From: Pelagophyceae sp. CCMP2097
Taxonomy: Eukaryota > Sar > Pelagophyceae
Assembly (NCBI GenBank): GCA_026770575.1
Contig: MU657195.1
Coordinates: forward strand, 58,803-122,802
DNA: 64,000 bases
Reading direction: 5' to 3'
Of this stretch, positions 23,360 through 33,947 are shown piece by piece (the stretch's first letter is position 1; each line of letters begins with the position of its first letter). The translations under genes and the position numbers were made by a program. The notes below the pieces were generated by a model. That model was not told the DNA's origin. It made no database searches and worked only from the letters and a program-made list of their open reading frames with translations.

Positions 23360-24391
23360 ATGGACGCGCCGACGGCCGCTTCGAAGCCCTGTTGCGTCTG
23401 CGCCGCGCCAAACGGCAAGCACTGCGCCAAGTGCAAGTCGCGCCACTACTGCTCCAAAAAGTGCCAGGTCGCCGACTGGCAACGAGGGCACAAGGCGCAA
23501 TGCAGGCAGCTGGCTGCCGAATTCCAGGACCGCCTCCTCGACGAGCTCATGCCGCCGAAGAAGCCAAAAGAGGTGCCGCCCATCGTCGAGGTCGTCTTGT
23601 TGGCGGACGGTTCCAAGGCGCGCTTATCGGCTGTTCGGGCGGCCAAGGCAGAGGCCGCGCCGAACGACGACGCGCCGTTCTGGCGCGGCACGTGCGCCAT
23701 CTGCCTGGACGCGCTTCCATTCGAAAATTCGAGAAAAACATTCTACGAGTGCTGCTGCGAGAGCATTTGCACGGCATGCTTCGAGAAGTGCCGGCAGCAC
23801 GACGAGCGCTGTCCGCTCTGCCGAGCGCCGCCCCCCACGTCGGACGCCGAGTCGCTGTGCATGCTGCAGAAGCACGTGGATAAGGGCAACGCCGAGGCGC
23901 AGATCATGCTCGGGCACGAATATTTTAATGGCATGGAAGTCCAGCAGAATTTTACGCGGGCATTCCAGTTATACGAGCTCGCTGCGGCGCAAGGCCGCGC
24001 AGAAGCTCAGCATGTTCTGGGGTTATGTTACGCTCAAGGGCGAGGCGTCGAGGTCGACTACAAGACCGCCGCGCTGTGGTACCGGCGCGCAGCCGAGCAA
24101 GGCTTCCCTCCCGCCCAGTACAGTTTCGGCCATATGTTTTACCACGGCGAGGGCGTGGCGCAGTCGTATAACGAAGCCGTGAAGTGGTTCCACCTCGCCG
24201 CGGCGCAGGGCCACGCAGACGCGCTCTTCAACCTCGGCGCGTGTCACGCAAACGGCCACGGCGTACCGCAGGACTACCACGAGGCGCTGCGTCTCTTCAA
24301 GCGCGCGGCGGCCAAGGGGCACGCCGGCGCGGCGGCGCAGGTCGAACGGCTCGGCCCGAGGCTCGCGGCGCACTCGGGCCGACCGGCGTGA
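23360..24391 (+). CDS. MYND-RING-Sel1 repeat protein (intact copy)
   Basis: 343 residues, uninterrupted. Order: a MYND zinc finger at about 10-50 (CCVCAAPNGKHCAKCKSRHY then YCSKKCQVADWQRGHKAQC); a RING-like module at about 112-155 (CAICLD, a CCCESICTACF knuckle, CPLCRAP); then five Sel1-like repeats to the end (A.Y..GHGVPQDYHEAL and related units). Such proteins are scaffold or ubiquitin-ligase adaptors; the substrate is unknown. The start was chosen at ATGGACGCG, which is conserved in the copy at 32428, although the frame stays open upstream to 23261. The copies at 32428, 38004 and 55184 are broken, so this is the only apparently functional member here. Confidence 0.88.
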   Translation: MDAPTAASKPCCVCAAPNGKHCAKCKSRHYCSKKCQVADWQRGHKAQCRQLAAEFQDRLLDELMPPKKPKEVPPIVEVVLLADGSKARLSAVRAAKAEAAPNDDAPFWRGTCAICLDALPFENSRKTFYECCCESICTACFEKCRQHDERCPLCRAPPPTSDAESLCMLQKHVDKGNAEAQIMLGHEYFNGMEVQQNFTRAFQLYELAAAQGRAEAQHVLGLCYAQGRGVEVDYKTAALWYRRAAEQGFPPAQYSFGHMFYHGEGVAQSYNEAVKWFHLAAAQGHADALFNLGACHANGHGVPQDYHEALRLFKRAAAKGHAGAAAQVERLGPRLAAHSGRPA

Positions 24392-25500
24392 CCGTTCCAG
24401 CGCGTCCTCAACCGCCCGGCCGCTCGAGCGCCCGGCGGCCATCTTCCTCGGGAACGCCCCCCATTAATGTCTGTCATAGTTCGTGCCTCTGTGCGCCTCG
24501 GGGACAGCAGAGCGCGGCTGTGGCGCCGCTCGCGCGCATCCGGGCCCGAGCGGTCCAGGAAGCCGCGCCGGTCGAAGCTCGCCCAGGTGAATCACGAGGG
24601 GTTGAATTGATATACTGGCAAGGAGTGTGAGGTGTGGCAATAGGAGGTCGGAGCGGCCACCAGGAGAGGACGGACGTATACGACGAGTGACGAACGCCGT
24701 CCTGTCGAGGGGACATGTCCTCGGGTGTGCATCTTCAACGCACCGTGATTATCGCACCGTTAGAACATTCCCTTGGGGCGCGGATTCTCAATGCACGTGA
24801 TCAGTCCACCCCGTTCAAGGGGGAAGCTTACGCGGCGCGTGTCGTGGACGAGCAGGGCGTGGACGAGCAGTGACAAAGAGAGCTCCGAAGATTTCCGTAG
24901 AAAGAGGACACCGAGTATACCTGGCGGATGGGACGCGTCCGACGAGAACGCGGGCCTTCGGCGCATCGAAGTTCAAGGGGGAGTGGCCGACGCGACGCGT
25001 GTCGTGGGCGAGTAGGGCGTGGACGAGCAGAATCAGACAAGGAGCCACAGAGACGTTCAAGGCTGGGGGGCAAGTCTTTTGGGGGGCCGGGGAGATTTGA
25101 GACATTTCGGAAAAGGCCTCGTTGAGCAAACTTCACGGAGGTGGGCCGCGCGCCATGCACCAGATGCAGACCTGAGGACCGTGTGCCCTGCTGGCGCGGC
25201 ATGAGGTGCGTGGGGCCGCGAGAGGAGAGCCTCAGAAGTGCGCGAGAACGCAGCGAACACGTTGGTCACAAATACTGCTTGACGCGGTGGGTCCGCGCGA
25301 TACGACGTGCGAACTCAGTGTACCCAATGTTGTGTAGGGAGCTGACCAAGGTGTGGCACTACTTGGTCCACCGGTCAAAACGTCGGCGCTCGTTGAATAT
25401 ATCGAGAGGCCAACCCTCAGCGTGGCCTCTCTGCGTGGGTAACAAGTCGCCGGACTGAGTCTATTTCAGAGCTAAAGGCGGATACCAGACCGAAGTAAAA
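24392..25500. other. MYND 3' flank plus interspersed about 100-bp repeats
   Basis: 24392-24600 is the shared 3' flank of the MYND family. At about 24829-24932 and 24989-25042 stand copies of a repeat with the words CGTGTCGTGGACGAGCAGGG and TCCGTAGAAAGAGGACACCG. Others are at 27159-27190 (partial) and 31327-31432 (inverted). No gene is supported. Confidence 0.55.
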
Positions 25501-26946
25501 TCCCCTGGCAACGTGCTGCCGCGCTCGCAGCCTCAATCTCGTCGAAATCGCCGTGGGGCACACTAGTATCTTGCGTGGTCGTCACACAAAAAAAAATTCT
25601 CGGATCGTCTCTGCGCGCGAGTTTAACCTCCCCAATTTCAGGTCATGTCTCGGTTCGGGTACTCACGCGGGCGCCTGCAAAAGAACGACGTCAAGCTCGC
25701 GCAAATTCGCTCCATTTTATGCTGCTACGAAGACGCAACGTGCCGCTTTAGGGCTCGTAGTCGTTGGAGCCGAGGTCTTGGCGCCCGAGGCTTGGTCCGT
25801 AGGGTCCGTACAACACTCCGAGTGGCGTCGCCATCGAGGGACGCGTCTCCAACGTCGGGTTCGATGGATAGCAAAACAGCAAAAAAGGCAATAAGGACTT
25901 AAAAGATTTTATTAAGTCCTAGTTATGCTCCTCAAACTCACACTGCTAGGTTTCGTTTGGTTCTCAGCGGAGACGAGGCTATGATTTTCTCCAATTGGAA
26001 AAAAAAGAAGGGTGGCGTGGTTGGCCATTAGTCCTGGGCCAGTTCTGAAGGGTCTGGGCCGTTTGGGGTGTGATACTACCCTCACCTCCACGTATAGACC
26101 CGCTTGGCGCCGCGCGTACGAGGCTGGCGGTATCGGTCCAAAATGATTTTCCGCGTAAACACACACAACACACGGGGGACGGGATGAATTCCGGGGATAC
26201 GATGCGCGGACGTAGCGTGGATCGGAACACGCGCCCGGCAGGTATACGCACAACCTCGCAGGGCGTCGAGTTCGATCCACGCTACAACGCAGCGCCGACG
26301 ATATAGGCTTGGTGGCGCTGTGTCGCCTAGCATTTCCCGCCCATCTCCGCCCAGAACCAGAGTAATCCTTGCAGGAAATGAGTGTGTTTCCAAGCCCCTG
26401 CGACGCGATGGCGATTCGGAGTGACGCATGCCTTCGTACAGTGAGGCAGTAGGACCACCACGCTGCCCGTCGCAGGGCCAACGCGCGTCCTAGAGCCCGG
26501 TTTTAGTTCAAAAGTATCGATCCCCACGGGTTTGTTGTCGCCTCAAGGCTCAACGGGTTAAGGCTCGTCTGGCAGCACGACGGCCTGCCTTTTCGAGCGC
26601 GCAGTGCGGGTGTGGGCGCGGGTGCGAGTGCGGGGAAGTGGGTGCCGGGGGCTTTTGGTCGAGGACGTGGGCGTCGGCGCTGAGGTTGACCGGATCCGGG
26701 ACAAGGAGTCTCTACTAATCGTCGGGCCAAACAAATCCTTGCATTTTACGCAAATTCAATAGCAAATTCAATGGCAGTTTACTTATAAGAATAATAAGAA
26801 TAGGAATAAGAAATTACAGGGCAGACAGATCGGGGGGTCTGCCATCCAGTCCATGAGGACCTTTCCCTGGCCTAGTCGGATCAACCAACTTAACACGAAT
26901 GCGGTAAACTTTAATTTAAAAAACGATAGATACCAATGTCAACACA
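25501..26946. other. Intergenic, no gene recognised
   Basis: Open frames of up to about 190 codons exist (e.g. 25912-26481 minus) but show no motif or splice structure I can support. Confidence 0.4.
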
Positions 26947-27311
26947 GTCGAAATTAGATCAGCCCACAAAAACGTTAAGGTTTTTTTTAAGCTCTTGAAG
27001 ACGCCGCTGGTGTTTTTATTGGGTTTTTATTACTTTGTCAATCAAGTCCAAGTTATCGACCAAAAGGACGATACTTTTTTTAGCGAACGTTTATCGAGCG
27101 GAAGGTGTTCCCCTCAAGCACCTGCGAGATCCTGAAAGGATGACCTGGGGGGGGCAGCTTACGCGACGCGTGTCGTGGACGAGCAGGGGGCGCCCCCCCA
27201 GGTCAACGCCAAAGGGATCTCGCAGGTGCTTAAGGGGCCACCTTCCGCTCGATATGCCATTCGCCCAAATATTTTCGAAGAATTTCAGTTGACGGCTGAT
27301 CTAATTTCGAC
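26947..27311. mobile_element. Hairpin MITE, copy 2, with an insertion in its loop
   Basis: Same ends as 17234-17559 (GTCGAAATTAGATCAG / CTGATCTAATTTCGAC) in inverted orientation. The central hairpin GACCTGGGGGGG...CCCCCCAGGTC is interrupted at about 27156-27190 by a piece of the interspersed repeat containing CGTGTCGTGGACGAGCAGGG. Confidence 0.75.
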
Positions 27312-27711
27312 TGAACAGCTGGGCTGTTGTTGTCACTCATTATATAGTCAACCTTCAGAGTGGTTGTAAGATCCGCAAAAGACAGAACTTTGGATTCAAT
27401 AATATGAGCAAAGCATGCGCCGCGGGGCTCCTTGTATGCACCGCAGACGCCCAAGACGTGATGAGCGGACTCACCGACTCTCTGATGACAACATGGAGTC
27501 GGCTTATGTGAATTTGTACAGGTCAACCGACCTTTAACCTCGTGCACATTGCGGTCTTTACCGAGAGCTTCGTGACAAGTGCAACGCAATTTAATTTTAA
27601 TTGCTTTCCCCTGGACAGAGTGTCCAGTTCATGGGTTGATCGCGTAAGAGTAACGGGGCTGTTTTGGGTATCGACGACCACCCCTGCAAGGCCAACAGAG
27701 TCCTCGATTCT
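27312..27711 (-). pseudogene. LINE-type retroelement remnant (RNase H / C-terminal Cys-His region)
   Basis: An open reading on the minus strand contains LDTLSRGKAIKIKLRCTCHE and, later, CCHQRVGESAHHVLGVCGAY followed by KEPR. This fits the C-terminal zinc-knuckle pattern C..C...E...H.L..C..Y...R of non-LTR retrotransposon polyproteins. The 5' part is missing, and the 3' side is cut by the MITE ending at 27311. Family assignment rests on the pattern only. Confidence 0.45.
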
Positions 27712-28892
27712 GGAGTTGAGGCTACTCGCTCATGGCGAGTATGGACCTTGACCTGATGCGCGCTCCATAGGAGCCCTTTATACGCCACCCGCCAGACGGG
27801 GGCCTCGGGGGAGCGGCCCAGGGCGCTGGTGAAGCGGGTGACGTATAAAAGCGGACCACAGCGCGCGCTGCGTCCTCCCCACCATCGTCCAATAATCAGC
27901 CATCAGTGGGTTATGGGCCATATTGAGGACGATTAGTAGAGGGAGTTCAGCAAAAGCCCGCCTTTGACTGAACCTTGAGCTGAACCTCCGGAACTGAACT
28001 GACCCTTAAGCTGGACCTTTGCGACATAAACTGATCCTCCTTTGCCCTTTTGTTTTCACTACGGGCTCCTTTTTGATTGCAGATCAACGGGTCGCGTTTT
28101 TTTTGGCTGACTGATAGAGTGACTTTAAAAACATAAGACGGCAAAAGAGCGTATAGGGGCCCTAAAAGAACGCGGTTGAGGGCGTAGCGTGGAGGGTGGT
28201 GTGGAGGTTTGGGGGTGAATTTGAGGCGGCATCGGCGCGATGATAACTCAGAAAAGAGGGGTCGTCCTCACTTTTCAAAAAAATAAAGAATCGCGCTCTT
28301 AAATAAAACCATGCTCCGGTCAGCGATATCATCGTCGCGGCTGAGCCGCACGTAGCCTCGAAGCCCACGGTGCGACTCTGAGCTTAGCAACTCGACAATA
28401 ACCGCCGAAATTCCCTCGTCGAACTCGATTTAGCGACTCGAGCGACGAACAAATAGGTGCTCTTGAGGGTTTAGCTGCGGCGGGGTGTCACTAGAGCGGT
28501 TCCCTGCGGGTGTATGATGGCTCTGGGGGGCCTCTCTCATAGGAATATGCGCCTCCTGTGTTTTTTCACGGTGGCAGTGACGGGCCAACAAGGAGTGGCT
28601 GATGCCCCGCCGATCTGCAAATCAAAAAGGAGCCCGGTACCAGGCTACCCCAAGTTTTGCCCAAAATGGAATTCTTTGCAAAGTCTTGGAGTGCCATCGA
28701 ATCCCCAAGACCCAGCAAGTGGGCGCGGACCTCCCCGGTGCCCGCGGGAGGACAAGCGCGACTACGCTTTGGGGCGCACCACCCGCTACCTCACGCGACG
28801 TGGAAGCACCGCCAAACGCCAGTACCGCACGGCCGATTGCCGGTTCCGCCGGCACGTTGCCGGGACTAGGCGCTTATGGGTGAGCAAAGGCA
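27712..28892. other. Intergenic, no gene recognised
   Basis: An open frame at 28514-28903 (+, 129 codons) starts with a hydrophobic stretch (MRLLCFFTVAVTG) but its last codons run into the MITE at 28893. I do not assign a function. Confidence 0.4.
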
Positions 28893-29161
28893 CTGCTCTT
28901 TAACAAAACAAGTCGTCAAAAATGGAGGGTAAGTCGAGTTCTTTTCAATGTTTTTTTGGATTTTTGGACCAGATTTTCGCCCGCGGCGCTGGAACGCGCG
29001 GTCGGATCGCAAATCCTTTTTAGTGGAACCTCAAATGGGCCCCGTCCGGTCGCAGCGCCCCCCAAATCAGCCCGATCCGACAGCGGCGCCCCCCCCCCAC
29101 CCCCGCGTCATTTTTTTTACCTTACCCCTCCTCGTTGACGATTTGTTTTGTTAAAGAGCAG
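28893..29161. mobile_element. 269-bp MITE with CTGCTCTTTAACAAAACAA ends
   Basis: Left CTGCTCTTTAACAAAACAAG(TCGTCAA) and right complement match over about 27 bases with one mismatch. No obvious target duplication is seen. A diverged relative of the end motif (AAGTCGTCAAAGAAGCTC) lies near 33523. Confidence 0.7.
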
Positions 29162-29267
29162 GAATCCTAAAGGAATCTGGGGCCCTTAATTTACTTTAAA
29201 TACAGTGCAGTTGCTGCTACACCGTATTCACAATGCGAAGTGAAGGTCGTATTTTAGACCTCCGGAG

Positions 29268-30221
29268 GGCAAGGTGGATAAAAACATGGCGGCGGGCTCC
29301 AGGGAACATGTTTAAAACAACGTTCTGAGGGGATTTCATAAAACATCCAAAAGCACGTGTTTTAATTTTAAACACGCTAAAAATATCGCGCGTGTCAGAG
29401 CGCATCCGCCACCCTCGCGGAAGACCAGGGAGTCGTATAAAGCGGCCTGGATGATCATTCCTCAATAATTTTGAATCCGCTAGGAATTCCTGTTCGCCAA
29501 AAGTTATTGCGAGAGCGACGTGGCCGCCACGCACTGAGGCCGATGTCGGGACGCGCGAGGGACCCGGTGCACGGGCACATCTTCCTGGAGGTGGAGACGC
29601 ACGAAGAAGAACGACAACCTCTACGCGCGGCTCCGGGACAAGTACCTGAAGATGGAACTCCGTGAAGCACTGGAGGAGGACGAAGACGACGAGACGGACG
29701 ACGACGACGACCCCGCCCCCGAGCCGCCGTACCACGGCACCGTCATCGAGATCGAGTTCAAGAAGAAGAAGGATGGCGCTTACCAGAAAGGCTACTACGT
29801 CAAGACGGCGCGCGTCGGCGACACCGACGCGACGTCGACGGGCACGCGCATCTACGCGATCAACGAAGCGCTCACGGGCCTCATCCTCCCCAAGGACAAC
29901 CCGCGCTACATCCTCCGACAGTCGTGAGCTTCCGACAGTCGCAAGGCGCGAACGAGCGGCAGCGGCCGCGCGGCCGCTGCGACGCCGCCGAGATACCGCG
30001 AGATGCCGCGGATTTAATCCTAATTTATTACCCCAATTTGAGCTATTCATATCTCCAGGGGGTCTGCGCGGGTAGACAGGGGCCCGGCGGCGGCCGCGGG
30101 GTTGCGGCGCCACGGCGGGGAACACAGAACATCTGTTTAAGCCCTGTTTAGGGAACATGTTTTAAACAACGTTTTAAGGGATTTGATTAAAATACGTTTT
30201 TAAGTTTTTATCCACCTTGCC
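29268..30221. mobile_element. 954-bp TIR element carrying a coding fragment
   Basis: The ends GGCAAGGTGGATAAAAAC (29268-29285) and GTTTTTATCCACCTTGCC (30204-30221) are a perfect 18-base inverted repeat. Inside, a related segment beginning GGGAACATGTTT occurs in direct orientation near 29311 and 30151. Between them lies a GC-rich, strongly coding-like segment (29600-29927). Confidence 0.6.
29652..29927 (+). CDS. Acidic gene fragment inside a TIR element
   Basis: 91 codons. The sequence starts with an acidic run (EEDEDDETDDDDDPAPEPP) followed by YHGTVIEIEFKKKKDGAY and KDNPRYILRQS. The frame stays coding-like upstream of the chosen ATG (NDNLYARLRDKYLKM), so the true 5' end is missing or spliced. 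Family unrecognised. Its position between inverted repeats suggests a captured gene piece. Confidence 0.45.
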   Translation: MELREALEEDEDDETDDDDDPAPEPPYHGTVIEIEFKKKKDGAYQKGYYVKTARVGDTDATSTGTRIYAINEALTGLILPKDNPRYILRQS

Positions 30222-31110
30222 GGCGGAGGGGGTCTTTGAATTTGATGAAATCGTGGCCCCTTTCCGGGGGGTCGTTATTGAAGATCTCACATTCGTAATT
30301 GTGTCTGTCTGATTCGCAGTTCCGTCCGCGCGGAACTCTTGGTCGCTAAACAGGAATCAAGGCGCTTGCGCATGCAGCATGCTACAATGCCAGTCGATTT
30401 TAGGCCAGCTTCGGATCTAACGCTTCCGTTAGACGACGCACAAAATTGAAATATTTTCCAGAGCGCGGAGGACGCTCCGTTTAAGACGCCGAGATGGGCG
30501 GGAGAGAGGCGTATCTCGGTGTCTTGAACGGAGCGTCTTCCGCCCTCTGAAAAATATTTCGATATTTGGCGCGTCAAAATATTGGAGTGTTCCCCAGGGG
30601 GCTGAGGACCGGCCCACCGAGCCAGGGGGGTGCAGCGTCTTATGCCACACCCGTGTGACTAAGTCTCTTTGCCGTCAGTCCCCCGGGACAACACAAAATC
30701 GGTATGGTGACTTTGGCAAGGAAAGCAATCGCCATACTTATCAATTTTCATCAAATATTTGTACTTGTAGCGAAACTTGAGTCGAACAAAATCTTAATGT
30801 ACCATGAAGCTGATCTAAAATGGGCTGATGTGCGGTTGCGAGGGTGGCGCGCTTGGACCGGGTATGCAGGTCCTACCTTTCGTCGCTGCGCCATCAACAT
30901 CGGAATAGGACATGACCTAAGCCAGCCTACTCGCGTTTCAAAGTGCCCTCTCACGACTGCACCAACATACCAAAGGGGCCCTCCGGGAGTCTGCAGTACC
31001 TCAGGCGCGCCATGTTAATTATCCTATTCTTCAAAAGAGAAAAGAGAAAAATTCTTTAAAAATCAAAATAAGGTAACTAAGTCGCCTTTTATTTGCCCCA
31101 ACGGACCCTA
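30222..31110. other. Intergenic with a 110-bp palindrome
   Basis: At about 30445-30565, GGACGCTCCGTTTAAGACGC(CGAGAT) faces ATCTCGGTGTCTTGAACGGA(GCGTC), and the pairing continues outward to AAATATTT on both sides. No gene is supported in the rest. Confidence 0.6.
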
Positions 31111-31978
31111 GAATAATGGTCAATTTAAGAACCTGGTCAGATTGAGAACCGGGGGCCTAAGGCGCCGCCGCCGGCGGAGCGTACGAAAACCGGTCCCCGC
31201 TGCCCCCCGCCAGCGCGGAGAAGGAAAATGGCGATAATTTTATGCTGACTTGGGCAAAAAAGTGCAGCGACGGGCTCGGACACGAAAACCTGCGCGACAT
31301 TCCTGCATACAAGTCCCCCACGCGCCCCATCCGTCAGGTATACTCGGTGTCCTCTTTCTACGGAAATCTTTGGAGCTCTCTTTGTCACTGCTCGTCCACG
31401 CCCTGCTTGTCCACGACACGCGTCGCGTAAGCCTACCCCCACGTTGCGAGTGCCACCATGATAATGTCAGAAGAAGCTTATGACGTTGCACAGCACCTGA
31501 CGCAAACACATATTTAATCAAAAAGTCCAGAGGGCCCCCCGTCGGGCACGTGGATTTCGCTAAATAAACCACCGCAAACTAAAAAGTAGTTATAAAAGGG
31601 CAATCACTAACTAACTGACTGAAAAGTAGTCCAGACAAAAGGTACGAGCGAGATTCTTAGACAAGCGAAAAGGTCGCGCCGCGCTCGTTGGCGCTATGTT
31701 CTTAAAAGTCTCGTGTGTCTTCTCCCTTTGAATATTCAGCGATAATATGTTAAAAACTGCGGTTCTTTATCTGACCAAGTGTTTTCTAAAGAACTAATGC
31801 CCGGTCCGGACTCTGCCTAAGCTAAATTTTCTCTCAGAGGTCCTCCGCGGATGCCATGATTGGGGGTTGGGCGGAGGGGACCCAAGCGCGTCTCCTGGCA
31901 GCGTCAAAACCGCTTACAACGGCGTCGCCGGGCTTCTGATTTTATTCGCTTAGCCGGTTCTTAAATTGACCATTATTC
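31111..31978. mobile_element. 868-bp TA-type MITE, GAATAATGGTCAATTTAAG ends
   Basis: The ends GAATAATGGTCAATTTAAGA(ACC) and complement are perfect for 23 bases. Flanks are TA on the left (31109-31110) and TG on the right, probably a mutated TA. The interior carries an inverted copy of the interspersed repeat (31327-31432). The right 230 bases are related to 33728-33945. Confidence 0.75.
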
Positions 31979-32427
31979 TGCATTCCGGCGAACAGGTTCC
32001 TGCATTTGCCCTGGCCTGCCCCAAATGGGGCAGTGACTCCGCCGGACCGCCGGAGACTCGAATCTGAGATCGAGGCGACTCCAGTGGGGTGTCAATGTTG
32101 ATTGTTGCTCTAAAGACTTGGTGATAGCTTTGGCCACTTGGGCCGTTCGCAATCGAGAAAGCACCGAAACTCACATAAGAACCGATTTTTTAAACCGACC
32201 GAGATTTGCCCCTGTTCTCGGATAGTTTGTGAGCGGCATCACCTTTGGAAGTTGTCCGCCTCGAGCGAAAGACCGAGGTCGCTGAAATCGACCTTTTTCG
32301 CGCAAACACACACGACAACAACTCAGGCTCAGGCTTTTGGTGCGACCCGGCCCATCGACGTCGCGAGTCTCGCGCGACGCCCTGCAGGTCGAAGCGCAGC
32401 AGGAGAGACCCTCGCAGGACGGCCACG

Positions 32428-33464
32428 ATGGACGCGCCGACGGCCGCTTCGAAGCCCTGTTGCGTCTGCCACGCGCCAAACGGCAAGCACTGCGCCAAGT
32501 GCAAGTCGCGCCACTACTGCTCCAAAAAATGCCAGTTCGTCGACTGAAAACGAGGGCACAAGGCGCAGTGCAGGCATCTCGCCGCCGACTTCCAGGACCG
32601 GCTCCTGGATACGCTCATGCCGGAGAAGAAGCCCAAGGAGGCGCCGCCCATCGTCGAAGACGTCTTGTTGGCGGACGGCTCCAAGGCGCGCTTATCGGCT
32701 GTGCGGGCGGCAAAAACGGTTGAGGCCGACGCGCCGAACGACGACGCGCCTTCCTGGCGCGGCTCTTGCGCCATCTGCCTGGGCGCGCTTCCACTCGAAG
32801 GTGATAAAACAACATTCTACGAGTGCTGCTGCAAGAGCATTTGCACGGCATGCTTCGTCAAGTGCCGGCAGCACGACGCTCGCTGCCCGCTCTGCCGAAC
32901 GCCACCCCATACGTCGGACGCCGAGTGGCTGCGCCGACTGCATAAGCACGTGAACAAGGGCAACGCCGAGGCGCAGATCACGCTCGGGGACGAATACTTT
33001 AAAGGTGGCATGGGAGTCCAGCAGAATTTTAAGCGGGCATTCCAGTTATACGAGCTCGCTGCGGCGCAAGGCCACGCAGAAGCTCAGCATGATCTGGGGT
33101 TATGTTACGCTCAAGGGCGAGGCGTCGAGGTCGACTACAAGACAGCCGCGCTGTGGTACCGGCGCGCAGCCGAGCAAGGGTATCCTTACGCACAATGCAA
33201 TCTCGGTGTGAACTACTCCGGCAGGGGGGTGGCGCAGTCGTACGAGGAAGCCGTGAAGTGGTTCCGGCTCGCCGCGGCGCAGGGCGACGCGGAAGCGCTC
33301 TTCCTCCTCGCCGTTTGTTATGGAAACGGCCAAGGCGTGCCGCGGACTTCGACGAGGCGCTGCGCCTCTTCAAGCGCGCCGCGGCCAAGGGGCACCTCGA
33401 CGCGGCGGCCTGCGTCGGACATATCGCGGTGTGGCTCGTGGCGCACCCGGGCCGACCGGCGTGA
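32428..33464 (+). pseudogene. MYND-RING-Sel1 pseudogene, copy 2
   Basis: Starts like the intact copy (MDAPTAASKPCCVCHAPNGK) but TGA at 32545-32547 replaces the conserved Trp codon of the MYND finger. The RING-like module (CAICLG...CPLCRTPP) and four Sel1 repeats remain open to about 33345, where a one-base loss shifts frame after GNGQGVP. The old frame (DFDEALRLFKRAAAKGH) ends at 33464. The 5' flank is near-identical to that of the intact gene, so the duplication included the upstream region. A start at 32617 would still give a RING-Sel1 protein without MYND. Confidence 0.85.
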
Positions 33465-33581
33465 CCGTGCCAGCGCGTCCTCCCCTACCTTCCTTTTAAA
33501 AGGTTCTTTACATGTAACAAAGGCAAGTCGTCAAAGAAGCTCTTTAAGAAATCACTGCCAGAGTGTCAAAATTGCCCTTTA

Positions 33582-33945
33582 GAATAAAACTCAGATTAAG
33601 AACCAGGTCAGATTAAGAACTGACGAAAAAATCGACAAACGACGTTCAATATCTCAATAAGACATTTATAAGACCCAATTAAAATCCATTAAATCCCTTA
33701 ATGGGGCATTATCCGGCTCCAGGAGCCCGGTTCTTAATCTGACCAAGTTTTTTTTAGAACCGACGGTCGGTCCGGACTCTGCCTATGCTAAATTTCTCTC
33801 ATAGGTCTTCCACGGACGCCTTGATTTGGGGGTGGAAGGAGGGGACCCAGCCGCGTCCCCTGGCAACGTTAAAATCGCAAACAACGGCGTCGCCGGGCCG
33901 CTGATTTTTTTTTCGCTTAGCCGGCTCTTAAACTGAGTTTTATTC
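33582..33945. mobile_element. 364-bp TA-flanked MITE, same family as 31111-31978
   Basis: Left GAATAAAACTCAGATTAAGA and right complement (two mismatches), flanked by TA on both sides (33580-33581, 33946-33947). Subterminal AGGTCAGATTAAGAAC words recur in both family members. Confidence 0.8.
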
Positions 33946-33947
33946 TA

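Noticed and set aside
31111..33945. The direct repeats around MYND copy 2 as LTRs of one element
   Set aside because: Each repeat belongs to a separate TIR element with its own inverted ends and TA flanks, and the DNA between them is a MYND pseudogene with its own flanks.
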